From assembly GCF_022524485.1 (NCBI RefSeq), contig NZ_JAKXMK010000006.1:62001-126000 (forward strand): a DNA stretch of 64,000 bases, read 5' to 3'. Below are positions 8,891 to 17,234 of this stretch, piece after piece. Made by a program: the position numbers and the translations under genes. The DNA comes from Pseudonocardia alaniniphila (GTDB taxonomy: Bacteria > Actinomycetota > Actinomycetes > Mycobacteriales > Pseudonocardiaceae). Position 1 is the stretch's first letter. Every line of letters begins with the position of its first letter. The notes under the pieces are model-generated. The model was not told where the DNA came from and made no database searches. It saw only the letters and a list, made by a program, of their open reading frames with translations.

Positions 8891-10232
8891 GGTCGATGCG
8901 AACGGGCGGATCTGCGGGATCGGTCCGGGCGCGCCGCCCCCGGACGACGCCGGCACACCCGCAGAAGAGGTGTTCGATGCCGGTGGGGCGATCGTCGCGC
9001 CGGGGTTCGTCTCCGCGCACTCGCACCTGTTCACCTCCGGCCTGCGCGGCATCGCGCCCGCCTCCACGCTCTATCCCTGGCTGCGGGCCATGTCGGAGGT
9101 CTTCCGGCACGCGGACGCCGAGGCGCTGTACTGGTCGACGGTGCACGGCTCGCTCGACTTCCTCGCCAGCGGCATCACGACCGCGTACAACTTCACCCAG
9201 TCGCGGGTGAGCAGGGTCTTCGACCCGGCCACCGGCATGAGCACTGTCGACGTGGTGCACCCGCCCGAGTACCTCACCCGCCAGTTCGACGGCGCGGCCG
9301 ACGCCGGGCTGCGCGTGGTGAACGCGATCCGGCTCGACGACGGGGTCGGGCCCGAACGCGAGGTGCTCGCGGAGTTCGCGGACATGGTCGCGGCGTCGGC
9401 AGGGCGGACGCCGCCCGACCACCATCTCGGTACATCGGTCTTCGGGTCGGTGCAGTGGGCGGACACGCCCCGTACCGCCGAGCTGGAGGCCCAGGTGATG
9501 CGGGAGCACGGGATCGGCAACCAGGCGCATTTCCTCGAGACCGCCGAGGAGCTCGCGGTGCAGCGCGAGAAGTTCGCCTGGTACGCCGACGCCGGGGTGC
9601 TCGGGCCGGCCCTCCTGCTGGGTCACTTCGTGCACCCCACCGACGAGATGGTGGCGGCTGCGGCGGAGGCGGGCTGCGCGATGGTCTGGCAGGCCACGTC
9701 GAACGGGCGGCTCGGCTCGGGGATCGCCGACGTCGTGCGGTACTCACGCGCCGGGATGCGCATCGGGATGGGGCTCGACGACCAGTCGTGCACCGACCAG
9801 TCCGACCCCTTCGGCAACATGCGCATCGGCATGTACACGATGCGCGCCCTGCACACCGACGCGTCGGTGCTCCTGCCCCGCGAGGTACTGCGGATGCACA
9901 CGCTCGGCTCGGCGGAGGTGCTCGGCGTGGCCGATCGCGTCGGGAGCCTGGAGGTCGGCAAGTTCGCCGACTTCGTGGTGGTCGACCACCGGGCGCCCGG
10001 CACGGGCCCGGTCTGGGATGTCTACGCCACTTACGTGATGGCGTGTGGGCAGCGCAACCTGAAGCAGGTGTACGTGGGAGGTCGCATGGTGAGCTCGGAC
10101 GGCCGCTGTACGAGCCCGCTCGGCGCGGACGTGGACGGCGCCCTGCACGAGTGGATCGGCCGGGCCGCCCGCGAGGCGGGGGTGTACCCGGTGCTGGGGC
10201 CTGGTGGACAGGAACCGGACGTCCTGCCGTGA
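8885..10232 (+). pseudogene. Amidohydrolase (cytosine deaminase-like), 5'-truncated at the creatininase junction
   Basis: The family sequence begins abruptly at DQVDANGRICGIGPG, without the first beta strand (about 20-25 residues) that normally precedes this point. The catalytic barrel is intact: SAHSHLF (HxH), QAHFLETAEEL, LLGHFVHP and GMGLDDQ retain all metal ligands. No good start codon or ribosome site lies at the junction. Upstream in-frame GTGs (such as 8829) are inside the creatininase fragment and would add an unrelated head; a GTG after GCAGAAGA near 8970 would drop more. It may be a recent pseudogene or be translated by re-initiation. The next gene overlaps its stop. Confidence 0.7.
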
Positions 10233-11254
10233 CCGACCGGCCGGGCCACGCCTGTCCCAAGCACATGACCTACGGGCCGTGCGGGGGAGTCGGCGTGGAC
10301 GGGTCGTGCGAGATCGGCCCCGAGCCGTGCGTGTTCCTGCACGATCCCGTCGTGCCCTGGCCCGGGATGCCGCAGGCGGATGCCGAACCGGGTGCTGCGG
10401 GCCGGGCGTTCCGCGACCTCATGCGCCGGCGGCCGGTGGTGATCTCCGGGATGCCGGCGGCCGCACTGGACGCGCGTTCGGTCGCCGACACCGCGGAGGT
10501 GCTGGGGGGCTCGGTCGACGCGGTGCTGACCGGGGACATGCCGGCGGCGAGGGTGCAGTTCCCGCCCGCGTACCACGCGATGCTGGTGCAGGAGCGCGGC
10601 ATCCCGGTATGGGCGGGGCTGAACTGCCGCGACCGCAACCGGGTCGCGCTGGAGGGCGAGATCGCCGCGCTCGCCCACGCGGGGGTGGCCGGCGTCCACT
10701 GCGTCACCGGTGACCACACGTTCACCGGTCACCGTCCGGACGCGGCGGCGGTGTTCGACCTGGAGTCCCACGAGCTCGTCCCTCGTGCCCGGGCCGCCGG
10801 GCTGCTCGTCTCCGTCGCGGAGTCGCCCGCGGCGCCACCGGTCGAACGGCGAGGCGGGCGTCTTGCCCAGAAGGTCCGGGCCGGGGCGCGACTCTGCCTG
10901 CTCCAGTTCTGCGGGGAGGCACAGGACGTGGCCGCATTCGTCCGGTCCGCCCGTGCGGCGGGTGCGGATGTCCCCGTGCTGCCCGCCGTCCCCGTCATCG
11001 TCGACGAGTACGGGGCACGGGTGATGGCGTCCTTCGCCGCGGCGGTGCTCCCGGCCGGTCTCGCCGACTCGGTCCGCCGGGCCGGCGACCCGGTGGCCGC
11101 CGGCATCGAGGCTGCGGTGTGTCATGCACGGGAGCTGCTCACCGTGGCCGGGGTGGCCGGGGTGGTGCTGAACGGGGTGGCCACGGGTGGCGCCGAGACG
11201 CTGCTGGCCAGGTCGATGGCCGCCGTCGGCCGCGCACTGGGAGCTGGGCGCTGA
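10229..11254 (+). CDS. Methylenetetrahydrofolate reductase-like protein with Cys-rich N-terminal module
   Basis: 341 aa from a GTG overlapping the previous stop (GTGA). The first ~40 residues carry CPKHMTYGPCGGV plus two further Cys (SCEIG, EPCVF), the pattern of the MTHFR C-terminal/MetV-like zinc or Fe-S module, here at the N-terminus. The remainder (from about residue 65) resembles a MetF TIM barrel, with VHCVTGDH, ARLCLLQFCG and VLPAVPVIVD segments. Family proteins handle methylene- or methyl-tetrahydrofolate. With amine/amide catabolic genes alongside it may collect a C1 unit released during degradation (inference). Confidence 0.72.
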   Translation: MTDRPGHACPKHMTYGPCGGVGVDGSCEIGPEPCVFLHDPVVPWPGMPQADAEPGAAGRAFRDLMRRRPVVISGMPAAALDARSVADTAEVLGGSVDAVLTGDMPAARVQFPPAYHAMLVQERGIPVWAGLNCRDRNRVALEGEIAALAHAGVAGVHCVTGDHTFTGHRPDAAAVFDLESHELVPRARAAGLLVSVAESPAAPPVERRGGRLAQKVRAGARLCLLQFCGEAQDVAAFVRSARAAGADVPVLPAVPVIVDEYGARVMASFAAAVLPAGLADSVRRAGDPVAAGIEAAVCHARELLTVAGVAGVVLNGVATGGAETLLARSMAAVGRALGAGR

Positions 11255-11257
11255 CCG

Positions 11258-11821
11258 TCATCCGGTGCGCGCACCGTCGAGGAAGACGGTGAGCATCGCG
11301 CTGCTCGCCTGCTCCACCCCGAGCTCGTCCCGCACCACCAGGTGGAGGGCTCGCTCCAGCAGGCCGGTGAAGAGATCGAACAGCACCGGCACCGGGATGT
11401 CGGCCCGCAGCGTGCCGTCGGCGATCCCGCGTCGGAGCAGCTCGCGTACCGGTTCGCCGAGCTTCGTGTCGAGATCGGCCTGGTCGGCGGGCTGCTTGCG
11501 CAGCGTCTGGAGGAGGGCGCCGTACTTGCTGCCCGCACCGATGAAGCCCCGCGTGACCCGCGCGACTCCCTCGGGCACGGCGACGCTGCCGAGTTCGGCG
11601 TCGGCGATCCGGTCGCAGAGCTCCGTGACCGCCGCCGCGGTCAACCCTCGGATCAGGGCGTCCCGGTTGGGAAAGTAGCGGTAGAGGGTGGCACGCCCGA
11701 CGCCCGCGGCGTCGGCGATCTCGGCCATGCTCGCCGCCTCTCCGCGCCTGGCGAGCACGTCGGCTGCCGTGTCGAGGATGCCCGTGGCGACGCGATCGTG
11801 GAGGGATGACTGCCGGACCAT
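11258..11821 (-). CDS. TetR-family transcriptional repressor
   Basis: The ATG at 11821 (MVRQSSLHDRV) is the likely start; another ATG 12 bases upstream gives 191 aa instead of 187. The TetR DNA-binding helix-turn-helix spans roughly residues 25-55 (MAEIADAAGVGRATLYRYF). The C-terminal two-thirds is an all-helical ligand and dimer domain. It is divergent from the aldo-keto reductase, and the gap contains a perfect 22-bp palindrome, so it very likely represses itself and that reductase. Confidence 0.92.
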   Translation of the reverse strand: MVRQSSLHDRVATGILDTAADVLARRGEAASMAEIADAAGVGRATLYRYFPNRDALIRGLTAAAVTELCDRIADAELGSVAVPEGVARVTRGFIGAGSKYGALLQTLRKQPADQADLDTKLGEPVRELLRRGIADGTLRADIPVPVLFDLFTGLLERALHLVVRDELGVEQASSAMLTVFLDGARTG

Positions 11822-11839
11822 GCGGATCAGCATACGGAC

Positions 11840-11889
11840 GTCTCATTCGTTGACGGGCACGTCTCGTTTTGAGACATTAATGTCTCAAA
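11840..11889. promoter_or_regulatory. TetR operator region: 22-bp perfect palindrome plus extra half-sites
   Basis: Positions 11868-11889 form an exact 22-bp palindrome built on TTTGAGACATT and its complement. The core GAGAC/GTCTC box recurs as ACGTCTC near 11839 and 11860 toward the regulator gene. The palindrome ends two bases before the GGAGGAGG ribosome site of the reductase, so a bound TetR dimer would block its promoter or early transcript. Confidence 0.82.
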
Positions 11890-11903
11890 TGGGAGGAGGG
11901 GTC

Positions 11904-12869
11904 ATGATGCGACGACTAGGGGCCACCGGGGTCGAGATCACACCGGTGGGCCTGGGCTGCATGCAGTTCTCGGGATCCGGGCTCGTCGAGCGCTTCTACC
12001 GGGCCCTCGATCAGCCGGCGGTCACGTCGGTGGTGGGCGCGGCGCTGGACGGGGGGATCACCTGGTTCGACACGGCCGAGATGTACGGCCGTGGACGGTC
12101 TGAGCGGGCGCTGACCACGGCGTTGCGCGAGCGGGAGGTCGCCCCGGGCTCGGTGACCGTTGCGACGAAATGGGCGCCCGCGGGCCGCGCGGCGGCGAAC
12201 ATCGGCAGAACGCTGGACGCCCGGCTCACGTCGCTACAGGGGTTCCCGATCGACCTCCACCAGATCCACATGCCCTACGGCAGCCTCTCGCCCGTGTCGC
12301 GGCAGCTCGTGGAGATGGCGCGGTTGGCCCGGGCCGGACGGGTGGGCGCCGTCGGCGTCAGCAACTTCTCGGCACGCCAGATGGAGAGGGCGAGCGTGCT
12401 GCTGCGGTCGGAGGGGGTGGCGCTCGCCTCCAACCAGGTGCAGATCAGCCTCCTGCACCGGGCGATCGAACGGAACGGCGTACTGGACACCGCGCGGCGT
12501 CTCGGGATCACGCTCATCGCCTACTCGCCGTTGCGTACCGGCCTCCTCGCGGGGGTCTTCCACGCCGACCCCGGCCGAGTGCGTTCGCTCCCGTGGGTGC
12601 GGCGGTTCCTGGTCGGCCTGGGTTCACGAGGGCTCGCGCGCACCGCGCCCCTGATCGACGAGCTGGGCGCGATCGGCCGGGCGTACGGCGTGTCGGCGGG
12701 GCAGGCCGCGCTCAGCTGGCTGATCCGCTTCTACGGCGAGACGGTCGTGGCGATCCCCGGAGCGTCGAAGCCGCAGCAGGCGAAGGAGAGCGCTGCTGCG
12801 ATGGAGCTCGACCTCACGGACCGGGAGCTCGCACGACTCGACGAGGTCTCGCGGCGGTGCGGCGGCTAG
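11904..12869 (+). CDS. Aldo/keto reductase
   Basis: 321 aa from ATG 11904 (or the next codon, also ATG) behind GGAGGAGGG. The AKR (alpha/beta)8 barrel shows the catalytic tetrad: Asp and Tyr in WFDTAEMYGRGRSE, Lys in VATKWAP, and HQIHMP for the His. GVSNFSARQME and IPGASKPQQAKES (NADPH phosphate-binding) complete the family pattern. It reduces aldehydes or ketones with NADPH. Control by the divergent TetR through the palindrome suggests induction by a toxic carbonyl or drug-like ligand. Confidence 0.92.
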   Translation: MMRRLGATGVEITPVGLGCMQFSGSGLVERFYRALDQPAVTSVVGAALDGGITWFDTAEMYGRGRSERALTTALREREVAPGSVTVATKWAPAGRAAANIGRTLDARLTSLQGFPIDLHQIHMPYGSLSPVSRQLVEMARLARAGRVGAVGVSNFSARQMERASVLLRSEGVALASNQVQISLLHRAIERNGVLDTARRLGITLIAYSPLRTGLLAGVFHADPGRVRSLPWVRRFLVGLGSRGLARTAPLIDELGAIGRAYGVSAGQAALSWLIRFYGETVVAIPGASKPQQAKESAAAMELDLTDRELARLDEVSRRCGG

Positions 12870-12878
12870 CGATCGTGC

Positions 12879-13667
12879 TCAGCCCAGGCCGAGCAGCGCG
12901 GGCACGTCGGCGATCGAGTCGACGACGTACTGCGGGCGATGCCCGTCGACGCCGTCCTCGGCGTCCGGGCGGAACTTCCCGGTGCGCACGAGCACGCCGG
13001 TGAGCCCGTGGGCCTGCGCGCCGAGCACGTCGGACTCCACGTCGTCGCCGATCATCACCGCCTCCCCGGCGCTGACGCCGAGACCGAGGAGGGCGGCGGC
13101 GAAGAACGCCTCCGCGGGCTTGCCGAGCACTACGGCCTCGGTGCCGGCGGCGTGCTCCAGCCCCACCAGGAAGGCGCCGCTGTCGAGTTGCATCCCGGCG
13201 TCGGTGCGCCAGAACAGGTTGCGGTGCATGGCGAGCAGCTCGGCTCCGCGCTGGAGGTGGCCGAACACCTCGTTGAGGGCCTCGTAGCCGAACTCCGGGC
13301 CGGCCCCACCCAGCACCACCACGTCCGGTTCCGCGCCGGGCCCCGAGACGAGCCGCACGCCTTCGAGGTCCTCGTCGACGTCACCGCTGTTCAGCAGCAG
13401 GCACGCCGCATCAGGACGGTGCTCGCGCAGGTATGCGGCCGTGGCGGCCGGCGCGGTGAGGACGTCCTGCTGGGCCACCGGGAACCCGGCATCGACGAGC
13501 GTGGCGGCGATCCGCTGCCGCGTGCGCGACGTCGTGTTGGTGACCAGCGCGACCGGGAGCCCGGCGTCACGGATGGCGCGCAGGGCGTCGACAGCGCCGT
13601 CCAGCGGTTCCCAGGACACCGTCAGTACGCCGTCGATGTCGATCAGCACCCCGCGCACGGTGTCCAT
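12879..13667 (-). CDS. HAD-superfamily phosphatase, subfamily IIA (LHPP/NagD-like)
   Basis: 262 aa. HAD motif I is DIDGVLTVSW, with the nucleophile Asp and general-acid Asp near residues 10 and 12. Motif II is VTNTTSRTRQR, motif III the Lys in VLGKPAEAFF, and motif IV MIGDDVESDVLGAQ. The C2 cap between motifs II and III marks subclass IIA. Relatives include the lysine/histidine phosphatase LHPP and NagD-type sugar or nucleotide phosphatases. It converges with the aldo-keto reductase (9-bp gap) and lies downstream of the exporter on the same strand. Confidence 0.88.
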   Translation of the reverse strand: MDTVRGVLIDIDGVLTVSWEPLDGAVDALRAIRDAGLPVALVTNTTSRTRQRIAATLVDAGFPVAQQDVLTAPAATAAYLREHRPDAACLLLNSGDVDEDLEGVRLVSGPGAEPDVVVLGGAGPEFGYEALNEVFGHLQRGAELLAMHRNLFWRTDAGMQLDSGAFLVGLEHAAGTEAVVLGKPAEAFFAAALLGLGVSAGEAVMIGDDVESDVLGAQAHGLTGVLVRTGKFRPDAEDGVDGHRPQYVVDSIADVPALLGLG

Positions 13668-13705
13668 GGCGGCACGTTACCCGCGGGTGGGCCCCCACGA
13701 AGGCC

Positions 13706-15124
13706 TCACCAGCTGCCCCGATGGTCGGGCATCGACACGATCAGGGGGACCGCGGCCAACAGGATCACGGCGAACACGCCGAAGATGTAGGCCTGCGTGA
13801 TCCCCGGCGTTGCGCTGACCGACAGCAGTGCCGTGGTGACCGTGATCGACACGATCGCGCCGGACTGGCGGAACATCCCGCGCAGCCCGGTGATCGCCGA
13901 GATCTCGCGGGGCGCGAGGTGCAGGGAGGCGTTGTTGCTGGCCGGCGCCGCCATGCCCATGCCGAGTCCGGTGATCCCCGCGGCGATCGAGAGCCATGCC
14001 TGCGGCGGGAGGCCCTGAGGGGGCAGGGCCAGCAGTACCAGCCCGACGACCATGAGGACGAAGCCTGCGACCATGAGGATCCGGTGGCCGGTGCGGCGCA
14101 GCAGGAACACCGACAGCCCCGAGAGGCTGATCATCCCGAGCGCCCGGATCGCCAGCAGGCCACCCGCGGCGAGCGGGGCGATGCCGTAGCGGTCCTCGGC
14201 GTAGATCGGCACCAGCGTGCCGAACCCGAGCGCCGCCGCACCGAACATCACGTTGACCATGTTCATCGTTCCGAAGGTGCGGCCGCGCAGGAGCCGCATC
14301 GGCACCACGGCATGGGGATCGCGGCGGGCGTGGCGCAGGAACCGCCAGCAGAGCACCGCTGCCACCACCGCTGCGATCACGGCCGCGATGATCTGCAGAC
14401 GCAGGTTTCCGGGCGTGCCCAGCGCGGTGATCGCGGTCATCGTGGACAGGAGCAGTCCACAGAGCAGCCCGATTCCCCGCAGGTCGATCGGGGCGGCGGC
14501 CGTGGTGCGCGGTGCCGTGCGGATCAGGACGGCCACCAGCACCACGAGCAGCACGCCGAACGGGAGGTTGATCAAGAAGATCGCCCGCCAGGAGGTGTAG
14601 GTGACCAGCACACCGCCGACGACGGGCCCGATGATCGCGCCGATCGGGAAGATGCTGGTGAACATGCCGATGGCCCGGTCGCGATCGCGCCCGAACACGT
14701 CGGCGACGATGCCCGTGGCGGACGGAACGATCGCTCCGGCGGCCAGGCCCTGGAACATGCGCACGATGATGAGGGTGGCGATATCGCCCGCCATCCCCGC
14801 GCACAGCGAGGTCACGGTGAACATCGTGATCGCGATGAGGAAGATCGTCTTGCGCCCGAACTGGTCGCTCAGCTTGCCGGCGATCGGCATGGACATGATC
14901 TGGCCGAGCGCGTAGACGGTGATCGTCCAGCTGCTCCACGCCAGGGAGCCGCCGAGGTCATTCTGGATCGCGGGGAGTGCCGTGGCCACCGACGTCTGGT
15001 CGATCGAGGCCATCAGCAGGGCGATCGCGATCACGGCGAAGACGGTCCAGCGCCGTGGTAGGGGCTCCTCGCCCTGTCGTTGATCCTGTGTGAGCGAACC
15101 ATCGGCGGGCAGGGAGCGAAGCAT
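13706..15124 (-). CDS. DHA2-family (EmrB/QacA-type) MFS drug exporter
   Basis: 472 aa, ATG at 15124. TM1 carries the DHA2 pattern LMASIDQTSVATALPAIQ, loop 2-3 GKLSDQFGRKTIF, and motif C appears as GAIIGPVVGGVLV. Fourteen hydrophobic segments fit the DHA2 group of proton-coupled drug efflux pumps. No Shine-Dalgarno precedes the ATG and an AT-rich TTAATAT lies immediately upstream, so the mRNA may be leaderless. A perfect inverted repeat at 15139-15160 probably binds a MarR- or TetR-like repressor encoded elsewhere. Confidence 0.9.
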   Translation of the reverse strand: MLRSLPADGSLTQDQRQGEEPLPRRWTVFAVIAIALLMASIDQTSVATALPAIQNDLGGSLAWSSWTITVYALGQIMSMPIAGKLSDQFGRKTIFLIAITMFTVTSLCAGMAGDIATLIIVRMFQGLAAGAIVPSATGIVADVFGRDRDRAIGMFTSIFPIGAIIGPVVGGVLVTYTSWRAIFLINLPFGVLLVVLVAVLIRTAPRTTAAAPIDLRGIGLLCGLLLSTMTAITALGTPGNLRLQIIAAVIAAVVAAVLCWRFLRHARRDPHAVVPMRLLRGRTFGTMNMVNVMFGAAALGFGTLVPIYAEDRYGIAPLAAGGLLAIRALGMISLSGLSVFLLRRTGHRILMVAGFVLMVVGLVLLALPPQGLPPQAWLSIAAGITGLGMGMAAPASNNASLHLAPREISAITGLRGMFRQSGAIVSITVTTALLSVSATPGITQAYIFGVFAVILLAAVPLIVSMPDHRGSW

Positions 15125-15138
15125 GGCTCGGATATTAA

Positions 15139-15160
15139 TTGCTTGACGCTAAGCAAGCAA
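15139..15160. promoter_or_regulatory. Inverted-repeat operator at the DHA2 exporter promoter
   Basis: The arms TTGCTTG and CAAGCAA are perfect 7-bp complements with an 8-bp spacer. The repeat ends 15 bp from the exporter ATG and directly abuts an AT-rich possible -10 box on the minus strand. Such sites typically bind MarR-family dimers; no MarR gene is in this window. Confidence 0.65.
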
Positions 15161-15226
15161 AGGACTTGCAAGGTCTTGACGCGCATCCGCATGTGTGATT
15201 AGCGTCTTCATAACGTATTCTAGACG

Positions 15227-15239
15227 TTCATATTGTGAA
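15227..15239. promoter_or_regulatory. TTCA-N5-TGAA operator-like element, Liv importer promoter
   Basis: The element TTCA-TATTG-TGAA sits about 50 bp before the likely livH start. It matches 12 of 14 bases of the element at 19480-19492. An overlapping AACGT-N7-ACGTT repeat lies at 15212-15228. The shared motif suggests co-regulation of import and catabolism, perhaps by the IclR protein at 29867 (inference). Confidence 0.5.
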
Positions 15240-15288
15240 AAGTGCGTCCCGGTTCTTGATCCTCGGTCCAACGGCGGAGCGTGATCCC

Positions 15289-16182
15289 GTGGTGACGACA
15301 CTCGTGCAGACGCTGGTCAGCGGCATTCTGGTGGGCGGGCTGTACGGGCTCTTCAGCAGCGGCCTCACTCTGATCTTCGGCATCACCCGGGTCATCAACT
15401 TCGCGCACGGCGACTTCGTGACGCTCGGCATGTTCGGGGCAGTGCTGCTCTTCACATGGCTCGGCCTGAGCCCGCTTCTGGGAATCGTGCCCGTGGCGAT
15501 CGGGTCGCTGTTGCTCGGCGCGATCGTCCACCGGGTCATCGTCCGGCGGACGCTGTCGATCACCGGTATCAGCGCGGTCGATGCGCAGCACGGCCAGCTC
15601 GTGCTCACGCTGGCGGTGTCGATCCTGATCTCCAACGGGCTGCTCATGCTCTTCGGCCCGGCCCCACGCGCCGTGCAGGGCGTGCTGCCCGGCGTCTACG
15701 ACGTGTTCGGGGTGTTCATCGCCCAGGCGCGGCTGGTGTCGTTCCTGATCGCGCTCCTGGTGTTCCTGATCCTCTACGTCGCGCTGCAGCGCACGCTGTA
15801 CGGGAAGGCGATCCGGGCCACCGTCGACGACCGGGACATGGCGGCCATGGTCGGCATCGATCCCGACCGCGTGTACGCGGTGAGCTTCAGCGTCGGGATC
15901 ATGCTGACCGGAGTGGCGGGCTGCGTTCTCGCCACCTACTACCCGGTGACCCCCACCACCGGCGGCAGCTTCCTGATCATCGCGTTCGTCACAGTCGTGA
16001 TGGGTGGGCTCGGCAACGTGGTCGGCGCGTTCGTCGCCGGGCTCCTGGTCGGGGTGATCCAGCAGGTCACCGCGATCTACGTGGCCGTCGACCTGCAGGA
16101 CGTCGGACTGTTCCTCGCGTTCGTGCTCGTGCTGCTGTTCCGCCCACAGGGCATCCTCGCCGGACGGAGGGCCCACGCATGA
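15289..16182 (+). CDS. livH: Branched-chain amino acid-type ABC transporter permease (LivH-like)
   Basis: 297 aa from GTG 15289, chosen because CGGAGCG lies about seven bases upstream and the protein then starts at the family N-terminus (TLVQTLVSGILVGGLYGLFS). An upstream in-frame GTG at 15235 overlaps the operator and lacks a ribosome site. About eight membrane segments, GITRVINFAHGDF and a C-terminal FRPQGILAG are diagnostic of LivH. It pairs with the next gene (ATGA overlap) to form the channel. The cargo may be an aromatic or other acid rather than an amino acid, given the catabolic neighbours. Confidence 0.9.
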   Translation: MVTTLVQTLVSGILVGGLYGLFSSGLTLIFGITRVINFAHGDFVTLGMFGAVLLFTWLGLSPLLGIVPVAIGSLLLGAIVHRVIVRRTLSITGISAVDAQHGQLVLTLAVSILISNGLLMLFGPAPRAVQGVLPGVYDVFGVFIAQARLVSFLIALLVFLILYVALQRTLYGKAIRATVDDRDMAAMVGIDPDRVYAVSFSVGIMLTGVAGCVLATYYPVTPTTGGSFLIIAFVTVVMGGLGNVVGAFVAGLLVGVIQQVTAIYVAVDLQDVGLFLAFVLVLLFRPQGILAGRRAHA

Positions 16183-17234
16183 TCGGGCGCGATCGGATCA
16201 CACGCGCGGCGCGCTCCACCGGGGGCCTGAGCGTCGCCGTCCTCGTGCTCGTCGCGAGCCTGCCGCTCTGGTTCATCCAGACGTACTTCGTCCTCAGCGT
16301 CGCCACCCTGACGCTGATCTTCATGGCCGCCTCGCTGGGCTGGAACGTGATCAGCGGATTCGGCGGCCAGATCTCCTTCGGCCACAGCATCTTCTTCGGC
16401 CTGGGCGCCTACTCCTCGGCGCTCCTGCAGGCCGAGTACGGCGGCAACGCCTACGTCGGGCTCGTACTCGGAGTGGTGATCGCGGTCGTCGTCGCCCTGC
16501 TGCTGGGAGCGGTCACGCTGCGCCTGCGCGGGATCTACTTCTCGCTCGCCACGTTCGCCCTGACGCTGGTCTTCGCCATCCTGACCGGCCACTACGAGCA
16601 GTTCACCGGGGGCGAGGTCGGGCTCACCCTCCCGCTGCTCGGTGACGACCCCGGCTCGTTCGCCTTCTCGGACAAGCTCGTCTTCTACTACATCGCGCTG
16701 GTGCTGGCGGCGCTGGCGTTCGCCGGTGGGTGGCTCGTGCAACGCTCCCGGCTGGGCCTGCAGCTGCGGGCCATCGCCGTCGATCAGGAGGCGGCCCAGG
16801 CCTGCGGCGTGCTGGCGTTCCGGGTGAAGCTCGCCGGCCTGGCCATCAGCGCCGTCCCGGGCGCGCTGGCCGGATCCGTGTACGTCCAGTACATCGGGTT
16901 CATCGACCCGGACAGCGCCTTCGGCGCCGCGCTGGCCACGCAGATCGCGGTGATCGCGTTCGTCGGCGGGGCCGGCAGGCTCTGGGGCCCGGTGATCGGG
17001 GCCGTACTGCTCGTGCCGCTGCAGCAGTTGCTGAACTCGCAGCTCTCCGCGTACCCGGCCGGGTTCAACCTGGTGGTCTACGCGCTGGTCGTGCTCGTGA
17101 TCCTGTGGGTGGAGCCCCGCGGGCTCATGTCGTTGCGCCGCCGGGTTCCCCGCGTGGGGCTCACCTCCCCGCCGTCGGCTCCCGCTCCCCAGCCGACGGG
17201 GGCGGCTGCGACCCGGGAGGGGAGCGCCGGATGA
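16179..17234 (+). CDS. livM: Branched-chain amino acid-type ABC transporter permease (LivM-like)
   Basis: 351 aa, ATG overlapping the livH stop by four bases. About ten hydrophobic segments are seen, with the LivM hallmark LGWNVISGFGGQISFGHSIFFGLGAY split around residue 60 and a C-terminal ILWVEPRGLM. The last 40 residues are a Pro/Ala-rich cytoplasmic tail. It is the second pore subunit of the importer and is translationally coupled on both sides. Confidence 0.92.
   Translation: MIGRDRITRAARSTGGLSVAVLVLVASLPLWFIQTYFVLSVATLTLIFMAASLGWNVISGFGGQISFGHSIFFGLGAYSSALLQAEYGGNAYVGLVLGVVIAVVVALLLGAVTLRLRGIYFSLATFALTLVFAILTGHYEQFTGGEVGLTLPLLGDDPGSFAFSDKLVFYYIALVLAALAFAGGWLVQRSRLGLQLRAIAVDQEAAQACGVLAFRVKLAGLAISAVPGALAGSVYVQYIGFIDPDSAFGAALATQIAVIAFVGGAGRLWGPVIGAVLLVPLQQLLNSQLSAYPAGFNLVVYALVVLVILWVEPRGLMSLRRRVPRVGLTSPPSAPAPQPTGAAATREGSAG

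Noticed and set aside
13721..15061. Long plus-strand open frame opposite the DHA2 exporter
   Set aside because: Its translation is low-complexity His/Arg/Asp/Gln-rich, typical of the antisense of a membrane protein gene in GC-rich DNA.
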